Assembly: GCF_964199755.1 (NCBI RefSeq)
Contig: NC_133901.1
Location: 24,523,583 to 24,587,582, forward strand
Direction: 5' to 3'
DNA: 64,000 nt
Source of the DNA: Larus michahellis
Lineage: Eukaryota > Chordata > Aves > Charadriiformes > Laridae
Positions 1 through 12,000 of this stretch are shown here, one piece after another. The number at the start of each line of letters is the position of its first letter. Positions within the stretch are counted from its first letter, which is position 1. The notes under the pieces are model-generated. The model saw nothing but the letters and a program-made list of their open reading frames with translations, was not told where the DNA came from and ran no database searches. The position numbers and the translations under genes were made by a program.

Positions 1-1950
1 CTGTGAATGTAATCGGAAAGGTAGATGAAAAATTCTTAATCATTACGCCAAAAAAGTATGCAGAAAAAGCCAACAATTGAAGAAATTGTTGCTTATTAAA
101 GAAAACCCTAAGAATAATATTTTAAAGTAGCACATCAGAAGAAATTCAATTCCAAGAACTGAATTAGGCTAGCTGTAACTAAAAAACTCATTCTGATCCA
201 CATTAGGACACAGAAGTTCAGATATTACTATCTGGACAGTATGGGCTGCAGCTTTCTTCCCCTAACCACATCAGGTCACTATTCTTCTCTCATTTTAGAG
301 ATGTGCACTAAACTTGCCTGCAGGCACAGTGAAGAGGTCTGCACACTTAAACCAGGTGTCATTATAAATTCTTGAAGGGGATGGAAAGTTGGAATTTTGG
401 TTCCTATTTTTTCGCTAAACCTATAACAACACCTTTAGCCAAACCAACTGAAAGATCTTCACTGTGAGGGTTCTCACAACTGTCCAGGAAGTATGTCCAG
501 ATGCACAAGAGGCCCCTACGGTAGTGTCCAACATAAACGAGAACAGAGGAAGATAAAGAATTCTCCTGTAGTATTGACATCCCTTGCAAAACAGCACTCT
601 GCCTTTTGTCCAGCTGAATTGTTGGGTCTATCCCCTTTACACTGGATAGCTGCTGTCAAGAGGCTGCATTCAAAACTGTACCTTATCAGTTTGTAAAGCA
701 AGGTTGCCGGTCAGAACCCTCTGCAGCAACAAAGCGCATTCCTGACAATGGTATGTGTCTTCTGTTAATTACATCAATATAGTACAAGTTAAATGGTTTC
801 ATTTTGTTGTTACAATAGTGATTTCTGTACAAACAGGGCGTGGTTAAAAAAAGCCCAATAATTTATCAGTGAAATAAGATCACCCTATCCACCCATAAGA
901 GAATCTTGCTAATATTTAATAACTTTCATTTTTTTCCTTAGAATAGAATTAAATCATTTCACCTATTACTCTTTCTTCTTCTAGAGGCACTAGACTCACT
1001 CCACAACAAGAAAGTTTTCAAAGGACCAGAATTTATCTTTTTTTTTCCTCTTATGACCACTTTCCTGTCAAGTCTTTTTTTCTATAATGCAAACTTCTCC
1101 TTACTCTTTCATGTTTACTCAAAGTGATGTAGTTAGCACCTTATATGCTTTTTTGAACAGAAGTTCCTGAAATTCAGTAATTTGCTAGGTACATCTTTGA
1201 GTACACCTAGCATTGTCACAAATACGGGCTGCGAAATACACTTCTGCATTTGTTCTATAACACTGGTCATCTGTCAGGAGTCTTTGCCCCATGTATACAA
1301 ATCACACATTTTTTTGTGTAAGGGAGGACATAATACAATCAAATGAACTGAAGTTATTTTGGGAAGGGTAAAGAAATAGAGAGAAATTTATTAATTTCCC
1401 TTTTAATAGCATCAAGTTATACTACTGTAAAATTATTTTTTAATCAAAGATTATATTAAGTTGCAATTAGTTACATCACACAACCTCCAATGTTTTGCTG
1501 TTCTCTGTCAGCATAGTTAAGCTACATCAATGACAACAGCTGAAAAAAAAAAATATATCAGCTGTTAAAAGTATTAACGAAGTCATGAAAATAATTGAAC
1601 TGATTTCCAAATTATGAAAACTGACCTAGTAATAATTTTAAAATTATTTTTACACAGTGTATTAAATCATACTGAACTATTCAATTTCTCTGTCAATTAA
1701 AACATTTACAGCAAAAATGAAAACCCAAGTCCTTTCTACAGAGGAAAGCACCACAACCTCTGATATACAGCTCAGCATCATGCCCTCACCCAGCGAGGGA
1801 GCACGCTCTCAGATGCGGTTTTCTTCCCCATTTCAAGGAAGTTTGCTTATTCCGCATTTTCCTCCTATTGTTTGCATTCTCCATCCCGAAAGGCGGTATT
1901 TATATTTGGATTCACCCCTGCCGCCGAACCCTTTACGGTTGAGAGCGAGG
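1..1950. other. AT-rich non-coding DNA, probably TFDP2 intron 1
   Basis: No exon-like open frame with matching splice sites was seen here; open frames are short and unrecognisable. If the CpG island to the right is the TFDP2 promoter firing leftwards, this stretch would be the start of its first intron. That is inferred only from gene order in other vertebrates. Confidence 0.4.
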
Positions 1951-2513
1951 GAAGGCCCGTAGCTCGGGAGGGGGGGAGGAGGGGGGAACAGGAAGAGCCA
2001 TTCCATTAAGTTTTGTTGTTGTCGCTGCCGGCCCAGCCCTCCCCCGGCCCAGCCCGTCAGTCACCCGCCACGCTACCAACTTCACCCTACACTTTGCTCC
2101 CCCGCTCCCTTGTTGAACCGTGACTCCTCACGGCGGGGGCCGGTCGCCCACCCCCCCCGCCCCGCTCCCGTCCCCCTGCCCCGCCGCGGCCGCCCACACC
2201 CGCCGCGCCGCCGGCCCAGGCCCGCCGCGCTACCCACAATGGAGGAGCGGGCGACCCGGCGGCGCGCAGGGCGCCTGTCACCCGCCAGCCGGGCGCGCCG
2301 CCGCCCCGCGGCCGCCCGCAGGTGTCAGGCACCGGCTCGCCTCCCTCCCGGGGCGCGGCGGCGACGAGACCGAGCCGCCAGACGGCGCGGGGGGGGTGGG
2401 GGGAGGCGGCCGTTAAACGGCGCGGGGCGGGGGAAGCGGCGCCCCGGCCCGCCGGGAAGAAAGGCGCTGCCCCTCCCTCACCGCCCTCCTCCCCCCCCCG
2501 GCTCCCCGCTCAC

Positions 2514-2830
2514 CCGCAGGCCCGGCGGCGGCGAGGGAAGAGGCGGAGGGAAGGCGGCGGCGCGGGCCGGGCCTAGACAGCGGCGCTGAGGCGACGAGGC
2601 GGCGGCTGCCCCTCAGCAGCAGCCTCTCCGCGCCGCGCCGCTCCGCCCGGCCCCGCTGCGCCGACGACGCCTCTCGGCCGGGCCGGCGCCGCGCACCCGC
2701 CGCCGGCAAGGAGGCCCCGCAGACGGGAGCGCACCAGGGCCGGTCCGCCAGCCCCGGCAGCGCCTCCAGGCCGGCCGCCGCCGCCCCCCCGCTCCCGGCC
2801 CCACTCGCCGCCTCGCTCCGCCGCCGCGCC
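2514..2830 (-). other. TFDP2: candidate 5' non-coding exon of TFDP2
   Basis: The low end is set by a minus-strand donor GTGAGC at 2508-2513. The high end is approximate, placed about 65 bases downstream of the CCAAT box at 2894 in transcript sense. Open frames across it are GC-driven and overlap in several frames, so I take it as untranslated leader. Start and identity are inferred. Confidence 0.35.
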
Positions 2831-2889
2831 GCGCGCTGCCCGGGTCCTTCTCCCCCGCACAAGCTTGGCGGCGTCTGGCGAGCGGGCGC

Positions 2890-2978
2890 GCCCATTGGCC
2901 GCCACACCGCGTGAGGTCAGGCGGCCTCCCCGCGCTATTGGCTCGATCCCGTGTGTGTACACACGCCGCCCGCCAATC
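2890..2978. promoter_or_regulatory. cluster of three CCAAT (NF-Y type) boxes
   Basis: ATTGG occurs in CCCATTGGCC (near 2894) and GCTATTGGCTC (near 2936), and CCAAT in CGCCAATCCGC (near 2973). The spacing is about 40 bp, roughly four helical turns. Two point leftwards and one rightwards. Multiple CCAAT boxes are typical of TATA-less promoters of cell-cycle genes, which would suit TFDP2. A 12-bp perfect palindrome GTGTGTACACAC (2953-2964) lies between the second and third box. Confidence 0.5.
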
Positions 2979-3198
2979 CGCGGGGCGACGGGGAGGGGGG
3001 CGGGGCGGAAGGGCGGGGCCGGCCCAGACACGCGGCCGCCAGCTCCCCTCAGGGCCCCCGGGCGGGCGGCGGGGGCGAAGGGCCATCAGGTGCCGGCTGG
3101 CAGCGGGGACCGGGCGCCGGTCCGCGCCCGCTGACAGCTCGAGCTGGCCGCCCCTGCCCTCTCCGGCTCCGCCCTCCTGAGGCGTGGCGCTGCAGGTC

Positions 3199-3341
3199 GT
3201 TATAAAGTATATAGATTTCGTATTTATATACATGGGACGGCGCCGCAGCGTCTGCGGGCACAGGCCCTGCCGGGCTCCGCTTATCGGAGAGGAGCCGGGG
3301 GCCTGGGAATGCAAAGTTCGGCGCGGGCTTGGCCGCCTCAG
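3199..3341 (+). promoter_or_regulatory. plus-strand TATA-like element followed by a splice donor
   Basis: TATAAAG sits near 3201-3207. About 135 bases later a near-perfect donor CTCAG|GTGAGC occurs (boundary 3341/3342). Together they could define a divergent, rightward transcript from the edge of the CpG island. No downstream acceptor or coding exon was identified, so this is suggestive only. Confidence 0.25.
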
Positions 3342-3629
3342 GTGAGCGCCCGCCCCTGCCCTGGCGCGGAGGGCGCAGCTGAGCGGCCGCGGCCTGGCGG
3401 CGGCAGCGGCCGAACAGGGAACGGCGAACCCCGGGCACGGTTTGCTCCGTTACCGTGCCCCGCAGCGGCTCCGTGACTTCCCTCCCGTGAAACAAAGGGG
3501 CTCTTGGCGAACAAAGAGGGGACGGCGGTGGCGAGGGGCTACCGCACACCGCAGCCCCGTCGCCAGTGAGAACCCGGCCGCCGCGGGGAAACGGAGTCCG
3601 AGCTGCAGGGCCCGTTGTTGAGACTTCAA

Positions 3630-6600
3630 AAAGTAGTTACTGTCTTTTAAAAAAACTGATTTCAACAAAGCAGGATAACGTATTCTTATAGACAGAATAT
3701 GAACAGTAAACACTCGTGGAAGTAAATAAAATAAGAAATAATATAAAATCAGCACTAGTTCCATTCCAAGCAATGATGTAACGTTAGTTAAAGAAAGTCT
3801 TTCTCCTGTACAGCGAGGCACACATCCAAGACGTGCAGTAACCCATCTTTCAATACCCCGTAACACAAAGTCACCTTAATGCCGCTAAGCAAACTGAGCA
3901 AAACAAGGTTTATGCGGATGCAGAAACACAATTTATATGTTTTAGAAACCTCTAGACCATACACAGAGTAGACCAAGTATGTTAAACTGCTCTGTAAAGC
4001 AAGAAAAACCACATTAAATGCCCTAGAAAGACATATGCGAGAAACATCAAAAAACAGGTGTTCAGCCTGTAAAACAGAGTTCTCAAAGGACTAAGGAAAA
4101 AAACTAGTAAGCAAGAACGATATGTTTACTTCAGTGGGATAGTTCACAACTGAAAATCTAGCATGTGCCCAGGAACTTTCTGACTTTGTGGTTTCTTTTC
4201 ATCCTCTACAAAATACTTTCATCACGTGCAACGAGACCTTTACCAATATTTGCAGTGTTATGCAAGATACCTTCATGAAAGTATTAAAAAAAAAAATGGC
4301 AAACTATAGTGTATTCTCTTGGAGACCCCTCTAACAGGTAGAGTCAAACAGCTAACATAAAGGCAACTGAGAAATGCCCTGACAGGCACAGAAGGCATAT
4401 GCTGCCTTAAAGGAGGAAGCAAAACAGAGGCAAGCCAGGTTGGCTGGTTTATTGCACTGTTCAGTAAGTTACCTGAGCTAAACAAATACTTGAACTCAAA
4501 CCCAGCCTAAATAAAGACACTTATGCTTCAAATATCTCTTTTTAGTTCATTGGTTTATTTACTTTTCTGGAAGAAACACCGATGAACTGAAGTCAGATAC
4601 TATAACTGATCATGAGCATGAAAAACAGGCATTTTAACCATTAAGGAAAGGAGAAAAAACAGAAAAGGTCACTATTGTTGTTTGCTTTCAACAGCAAACT
4701 GCAGAATGAGATGACTATATATACACACTATTGAGTTTGAAGCTGCTGCTGAAACAATGATCAGTTTGAATGAGGGCAAGTACGCTACTTCTGTAACGCT
4801 CTAAACCAATATATAGTCTTTCAGAACTTACACAAATCCCAAGCTGTATCCCAGAATGAGGGCTGCACTGGAAAACATCTTGGAATTGTTTTTTTAGTCA
4901 TGCTAAGGCATGGGTTTAGTGGCTTCTTACAGTAAAACCCACACTGCAGGAAGTTCTCATGTCTCCTTCCAGAAAGGGTCAGTGGTCTAGCTTTGGAACA
5001 CTTTTCTCCCTCTGGACAGCCAGATCCCTTTCAGATCCTCCACCTTCCCCTTTCACAACACATCACTTTTCAATATTTGCTAGTTTCATTGCGTTCTTGC
5101 AAGCTCACAGCCCTTTGCTGTGATAATCTATACAGCCACTAACCCAAAACAGTCCCCCCACCTCTTTTCTCCTTCTGAACTTGCCCCTAGTCCCTATAAA
5201 ACCTTTAACTAAAAAGCTGTCCAACTTCTGGGTCAAAGCACTACCCTATTCCCCAACTCAACCTGCAGTACTGACACACTTGTTTGTTCGAAGAGGGGAT
5301 CACATTGTTGTCTGTACTTTTTCGCTTGGACCAGTAAAAGCACAAACCCTCTCTATTCCACGCCCTGCTGACTGGCAAGAAATGATTTCTTACCTTTTTC
5401 CACAAGGCTGCTGTTCAGCTGGTGCGCCTCTGTGCTGTGCCCTGACCATGGAAATGGCAGGACTAGTTGGAAGGATCTTGCTACAGAGATTATACAAAAA
5501 AGAAGCTAGCAGGCTGAAACAGCAACTCAGTATTTTCCTTTTTTACTTTCTTCTGACAGGGAAGCAAGTATAAATGCTCTTGTCAAAAACAGATGAGAGT
5601 GTCTGAATTAATTTTACATAAAATTAGCTGTTACAGGAGAGAAGAAAACACTACTTAAATGAAAACAGTACTCAAAAATCTTGGCAAAGTTCATTACAGT
5701 GAGATTTTAAACATAGCTGACTTGATTCTCTTAGTTATGTAAGAAAACGCATACAACGTCTGCCGAGTATTTTCAACTGTCTGAAGACTATTTTATCTGC
5801 CTTTTCTCTTGACATGCAATAATTAATCCTACAGTAGTGAGATCCCTCCAGAATTAGAGGGATTTTTCATGCCATGTAGTCCCCGCATATATAATAAGAC
5901 CATGTGTCATTATGAATGATACAACTTTCAAACTGGTTCAGAAATTATCTACCATCAGCACCATGTGTATTTGGGAAGGCAGGATGCCCAGAGATCATTA
6001 ACACATCTCTCAAATGAATTTCCAATCTTCACATGCCTGACGAGGTGCATTCCTACACAACCCTAAGTAAAACATTCACAGTCTCAACATGGTGGTATCT
6101 CTTATAATGATAAAACTCCAAACTAGTTAATATTTATAATTTTTGTAGTGTTACCTTTACTATCAAATATAAATAGCAAATGTAATAAAATGTATCAAAT
6201 GATAGCAAATGTAGAATCATATATACTTTTCAAACTGATGAAAAACACCCCGAGTCAAAAATCTAAATATAACTAAACAGGGCAGCAGCAAAAGCAGTCC
6301 TATTTTAAATAAAAGTTAGTATGAGTGAGGTTCTACAATGGTCTTAATGCCCTTCTGTGTAGCAAAAATTGAGACAGCAAAGCACCTATAATATATCTAA
6401 TTGCTTAAAGCTCATTTAAAATTCATTATCAATTAACACGTACCATTTTAAGATATCAGCACGCTAAAAATTTCCTGGGAAGATAAAGTCGATTTTTCTT
6501 GTAACAGATAAGCAAAAGAGCCGTATTGCTCAGTAACCAAACTCCTTCAAGATGTCTATTATTCTGTTCAGCCTTTGGGCAACTACCCGTCACAAGCTGT

Positions 6601-8590
6601 GGCAGATGCTCAAACCTGCAAAGGCTGCTCCATCTTGGTAGACTTAAAGACACCCTGTGTTTATTTCAGACTTACTCACTATTTGAACCTCTCCACAATA
6701 GAACACACAACCCTGCAGATCATTTGAAAGGCTCAAGTACAGTAAGGCCTTTTTGCATCCTTTATTTGCAGTGAAGTTTCTCTCCTGTAGATTTGAGACT
6801 AGTGAAAGGGAAAGAGGTTAAATTTCCTACTTCATATTAAACAGTGACAGTGGTAAACAGTTATCCAGAATAGGTCCTCTAGGACACTATCTAGAGCAAG
6901 AGGATTATATAACGTCTTCAGTATCTCCCACCTTTCTAGCTGTGCTATGGCCAGGATGAAAACCACCACCAGGTAAAGTTGCAGTGAAAAGGCCCATGGC
7001 TCGCTGAGCTACCTTCAGCAGTGATTTGAACAAAATCAGATTCAGGTCCCATTACATCTCCATCTGGGAACACTGCGGGAACCCTAATCAAGCCTAGCAA
7101 AACCACTAGACTATTAACTGAACATAGATAAAGGAACCTCCATCAAGAGAGTAACAAGTGGACATTATCCCTAGGCAGACTTTGATGAAACTGAACTCCT
7201 TCAGTGAGAACAAAGTGTAGAAACCAGCGACTGAGGCCACAAACTTCTCCGAATGCCAGACTGAAAGCCTTTTTGTTTGGTCTAGTAGAACCTTCTTGCC
7301 AATAAGCATTTTCTTTAGCAGTGAGGTTGAGATGACAGAAAATCACAAGCTGAACACAGGTGTTGAAGCAAAGCAACTGTTCCATGTATCCTGTAACTAC
7401 AGGTTCTTACCTTACAGCAGGAGGAGGAGTGGAGGGAACCTCATCAATGGACTTCATATTAGAGTCTTGGCACCTGGACAGCTATATTTTTTGGTCCAAA
7501 AAGAGGAAAAAAATGAAGTACCTGTAGAGCTATCAACCATATAGATTGTGTAGTCTGCCATATTACTAGAAATGAGCAAACAGACCTGAACTGCTCAGGT
7601 TCAGGATTCCCATTAAAGTAGGTTTAGGAGAAAGTGATCTCTGCAAGGATATCCAGAGGAAAAAAAAAACCACAACGTGCCAAGATGTAGCACAGGCTGA
7701 AGGACAGAAAGTAACAGAAGAATGAGAAAAACGGTATGTTAAGCTAAGGGTGACAGACAACTGAGGTCTAGTTTGAAGAACACCACAGCTGGAGTAGATG
7801 CTCCAACTCATGGCGGATGACTGTTAGGAAACTGAGGGAATGGCGTATGGTTTGACCTTCCATGATTCAACACGACAAAAAGTGAATGATAGTTCTTCGG
7901 CCCTCTTCAATAATGTTATATCTATAAACATTTCTTGTCTCCAGTGTCTGTGGAACACAATCACCCACAGCGTGAATTTCATACTATTCTGAAATGAAAG
8001 CGTTTAATAATTTTACATTTTTGAAACTGATTTACACATAATCCTGAGAAAATTAGAGTAAGATTAGTGATAAACAAATGCATAAGAATAATTAACTACA
8101 CATTTATTTAATTATAATTTATTTAAAAATATAAAAGTAATTCATTCCTTCAAAAATAGACTTTTGACCCCCTTTTAACTAACAACAATAAGATTTAACA
8201 ATGGGCTTGAAAATACTAATGTTACAGATTTTTACAACTTAGATAGCATACCTGTAACTACTGTTAATGTATTTGTATTAGCCATGCCACATAATAAAAT
8301 TTTTGGTCTTTATAAAATTTAAACAATTTCAGCTACAAGTTAGCTAGGAACCATCAGGTACAAAAATCCTGGAATTTTATTTTTTTAAAATGGAGTAGTG
8401 AAAGCTTATTTGCTTTTGCATTTCATCTTAATTTACTGCACAAAAATGTCATCAGAGACCTGGGTTAAATGCTTCCTTAGAAAGTCAACCAAAAGGTGGG
8501 TAACAGGCTACTGATAAGAACATCTCTTTGTACGCAATCAAGTTCATCACAACTCACCCCCCAACAATCATCTTACGTTTCTTAGAAATG
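3630..8590. other. intergenic spacer between the left CpG island and the GK5 3' end
   Basis: AT-rich DNA with no exon or RNA gene that I can support. The longest open frame (5181-5573, plus) lacks an ATG start and any recognisable motif. A small tandem duplication occurs at 6161-6214. The part nearest 8,600 may be the downstream termination region of GK5. Confidence 0.6.
6161..6214. repeat. imperfect 32-bp tandem duplication
   Basis: TATCAAAT at 6161 and again at 6193 are each followed by an ATAGCAAATGTA segment. The two copies differ by a short insertion. It is AT-rich and non-coding, and looks like a simple local duplication. Confidence 0.6.
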
Positions 8591-8611
8591 CCTAGGGAAT
8601 TATATGTGCCT

Positions 8612-8617
8612 TTTATT
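8612..8617 (-). terminator. GK5: candidate GK5 poly(A) signal AATAAA
   Basis: Plus-strand TTTATT gives AATAAA in GK5 sense, about 325 bases after the stop codon. A G/U-rich stretch (minus strand of about 8545-8572, including a run of six G) follows at a suitable distance. Other AATAAA copies further on (8376-8381 and near 8103) could give longer 3' UTRs. Confidence 0.45.
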
Positions 8618-8940
8618 AACATACCAAAGATTTTAAAGATCAGAAGGGAGGTAAGTTCCTCAGTAGAAAACCCATCATAGGAAAAAACTCCCCATCTCTA
8701 GTACGCTGTAGGATTCAAGCAGCTGGGCCACCCAAGGGAGGTCACTGAAGGGACACAAATGCTGCAGCTGGCCCACAGCTGTCATAGGGATGATATGAAG
8801 GTTCATTATGGTATGGTAAGTAACCTAGCAGCAGGAGGGTAATAAATTTCAGTTATGGTCTTTACTGTCCTTTTAATGTCAGGGTTTTATAAATAAGCAT
8901 TAAAAAAAATTTAATTCTTCTATAATTAAAATGCCAATTT

Positions 8941-9077
8941 CTACCAGTGCAGGGAGCGCTTCATTGCTTGTAGCCAGATACCCATAGCAGGTTTGTATTC
9001 CTCCGAGTCCTTCTGGGGCTCAAAAACTGCTTCTATTCGCCTTAGCTTCTTTAGTTGCTCTTTGTCAGTCCAAAATC
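8941..9077 (-). CDS. GK5: GK5 coding exon 16 (last) with stop
   Basis: Acceptor TTTATAG|GA. It encodes residues 475-519, starting FWTDKEQLKKLRR and ending MKRSLHW, then TAG at 8941-8943. The tail resembles the human GK5 C-terminus but stops a few residues earlier. Confidence 0.95.
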
Positions 9078-12000
9078 CTATAAACAGAAAGTTCATTCTC
9101 AAGCTCAACTGCAAATATGTTATTTTTGAGTTGTTTTAATTTATTTCCAAGAGATCCACAGAAGAAACACAGTAAGAAATCACGACAGCTTTTCTTTACT
9201 CAACCAACAACTTTCTCAGAGGGAAGCATATTTTTAACATTGTGAAACTCCTTTCCAATAGCATCCACTTGTTTGGAATCCTGACAACAGCACATCTGCT
9301 TAACTGGGATGGTGTCCAAGGAACAGCTCTGGTGCGCTGAAGTTCCCTTTGGTTTCATCCACACCGTGCTTTCAGCTGCCAGGTCCCTCTCAAAGAAGAA
9401 GGGCCACAGAAACAAAGACTTCGCTCTAGTTGCTTTCCTACTGTCTTAAAAATTGCATAAATGGCAGAAAACAGCTGGAATTACATATTCAGATTAATTT
9501 ATGTTATTGAATCATTCTTGTCTGTCAAGGGCTGCAGCTTTCTTACAGTTTTAATTGCTGAATAAATCTTACCTGAGCCTACAGTTTTTATCTTCCAGTT
9601 GTGTTTACGTATCAAAGCAATTTAATTATCGGAAATACATTTTGTAGGTGTGTATTATGCGAAACCCTTGACAGTTTGTAGTTTTAAGTCTGGTTAATTA
9701 TACACAACAATTCTGTGTGAGTAGAGCTGGATTTTTTTTTCGCTGTAATTTATTTTGTACTTCCATTGTATTTATTTCTGTGAAAACCTTAAAGAATAAA
9801 GACTCAGTTCACAGATGACAGGACACAGCTTCGGTAGGAATGACACAGCTGCTTCGTGGTCACGTGCTCCATCCCCACCGAGCACCACGCTCCGGGCAGC
9901 ATGCATGTGGGAAGGGATGCAGCGTCTGGGGCAAGAAGGAGGGATGCAGCAAGACTGGGTTCACCTCTTCCTTCTCCAGTAGGAGAAATGTACTGGTGTA
10001 TGGTACGCTCCTAAGTGTAAATGAATCTTACAAACATACATGCAGATACTTTTCACATTAAACTCGCTGTAGCTATTCATTTATGTAAAATTAAAAAAGC
10101 ATATAACTGCTCAGCAAGTTGGGACATGGTGTCAGAAATACAAATAAGGTCCTTGATTTGGTTGATGCATGATGTTATTTGTTTCTTTGGACCATCAAAT
10201 ACAAGTACGTGGGTACAAAGCACTATACGGAGAAACATAAACACTACTTACCTTGGATTCCCACAAAAATGGCTAACGTTTGGGGAGTTTTTACAATTAT
10301 TTGAAGTTATGCACTTTTTTTCTGATTTTTTTCCTTATTTACAAACATGCATTATGAAGGGAAAACCAAAACCCTTTTAAACGTATACATACCTGAAGCA
10401 AGGCCCGCTAGAAAAGCTGCACCAAGACTAGACATGTCTGCATTTGCAGGTTTTTCTATTTTCTTATTGATTAAATCTGAAGTCATCTGCATGACAAAAC
10501 TATTATTACTGACACCTCCATCAGCTCTATAGGGAGAAGGGAAGAAAAAGTTGAAAGAAAAAATGCATTTAGTTCAAATGCTTATCACAAAATTTCAGAA
10601 AACAACTACTGGGGTTTCACACCTATGCAAAAATCTTGCTGTTGCTCATGCACAAATGCATTTTCATTTTATGGGCAAATTTAGAGGCCAGAACAAGGTG
10701 CCTAGACACAAAAAAAAAAAAAAAAGGAATGTGTATAAACTAGGGGAGCAATGGTAGACAGACACATTATCAGAAGCTTTGAAAGCTCTGTCTTCTAAAA
10801 CTATACATCACCCTGGTTGAAATGTTAGTGTTTATAACGGAACCTTCACATAGTTATCACCACAATATGATAATATTCAAAGCCATTACATTAAACAAAC
10901 CCTTTAAAGTCTTCTCAGATCTGGAAAAGTACTTTTTTCATTACCCAAGCCACAACACTACCTAATCTTTGTACTAGTTAGTTAAAATGCCTTCACAGTT
11001 GCTTCTTTTTGTGAGGAAGATGAGAATGAGCTTTCCATCTATCTATTTTCCTAATTGCATGGAGAAAACTAGAACTTACCAATGCTGATCTTTAATTATC
11101 TGAGAGTGATTACTAGTGGTGCAAAGTAATCACTCTTGCAAACAAAAAAATAACTGTAATAAAAAGCAATCTTTGAGTTGTCATAGATTGGTTTGTTATG
11201 CTGTTGGACTCCAATACCAGCCAGGTATGGAGCTGTCACTCTATCAAATGTCGTTCAGTAAAGACATCTACTGCTTATTACTACAGAAGGTGTTGGATAA
11301 GAAAACTTAATTGTTGCTTAGAAATCTTCAATTCAGATACTCCAGCTGAAATATTCTATACCACATGATGCCTCAGAAAACTTTCGCATAAATGTTTTGT
11401 CTGTTTCTGAAAGTAGTATCAGGAGACACTGCCTGACTGGTGATGTTACAGGGCTTTGCTTGTTTGTACATACAGTTAAGCAGGGTTACCACCTCTACAC
11501 TACAGCATCAACACCTTTAACTGACAAAGTCACTTTCTTGATGCCAGTGACATGCATTTTACTACTCCTGCAAAAATTAAGACAACCATTTGATTCAGTT
11601 ACAAGGGGAAAAAAAGAAAGAAAATTTCCAAATCCTCAAGTTTTAAATTTAGCTAAATTTTGCTGCTAGATACTTTGAACATTCAATCCGTACAGTACAT
11701 CTTCTAGCTCAAAGCTCCTACATGCCATTTGACTGGGGACGTGCTATTTCACAGAACAAGCAAGAAGGTGACATTCCAGGACTCCAGGGACCACCAGGAT
11801 CACCCTTGTAAAGGCTGCTGCAGACTGCTACAACACAGGACACGAGGACAAAAACTGAGGGTTCCTGCTCTGTGCTTTCCTTGATGTTGTTGAGACAAGC
11901 GAAGAGAAATAACAGGAATGTAGAGGACTAATGAAAACAATGACTTTGTAGGAACCAGAGACAAGGAAGAAAGGAGGGATACAGGACAATAGCTAAAAAG

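Larger units (their letters stand above)
1960..3620. promoter_or_regulatory. TFDP2: CpG island, probable TFDP2 promoter (minus strand)
   Basis: The stretch is extremely GC-rich and dense in CpG, set in AT-rich flanks. In minus orientation two CCAAT boxes (plus-strand ATTGG near 2894 and 2936) precede a GC-rich stretch ending in a consensus-type donor (CTGCGG then GTGAGC, boundary 2514/2513). This matches a short non-coding first exon starting near 2.8 kb. The assignment to TFDP2, an E2F dimerisation partner, rests on vertebrate synteny (TFDP2-GK5-XRN1-ATR, all in one orientation); no DP2 coding sequence is visible. A TATA-like element and a donor also exist on the plus strand, so the island may fire both ways. 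Confidence 0.6.

Noticed and set aside
2110..3549. Many long open frames on both strands in the left CpG island (up to 233 codons)
   Set aside because: They overlap in several frames, are Arg/Pro/Gly/Ala-rich, and arise because stop codons are rare in GC-rich DNA. No family motif is present.
5181..5573. 130-codon plus-strand open frame in the spacer left of GK5
   Set aside because: It starts without ATG, has no recognisable domain and no splice-linked neighbours. Length is plausible by chance over 5 kb.
9200..9415. 71-codon minus-strand open frame just before GK5 exon 16
   Set aside because: It lies inside the intron between GK5 exons 15 and 16, is not in phase with either, and matches nothing I know.
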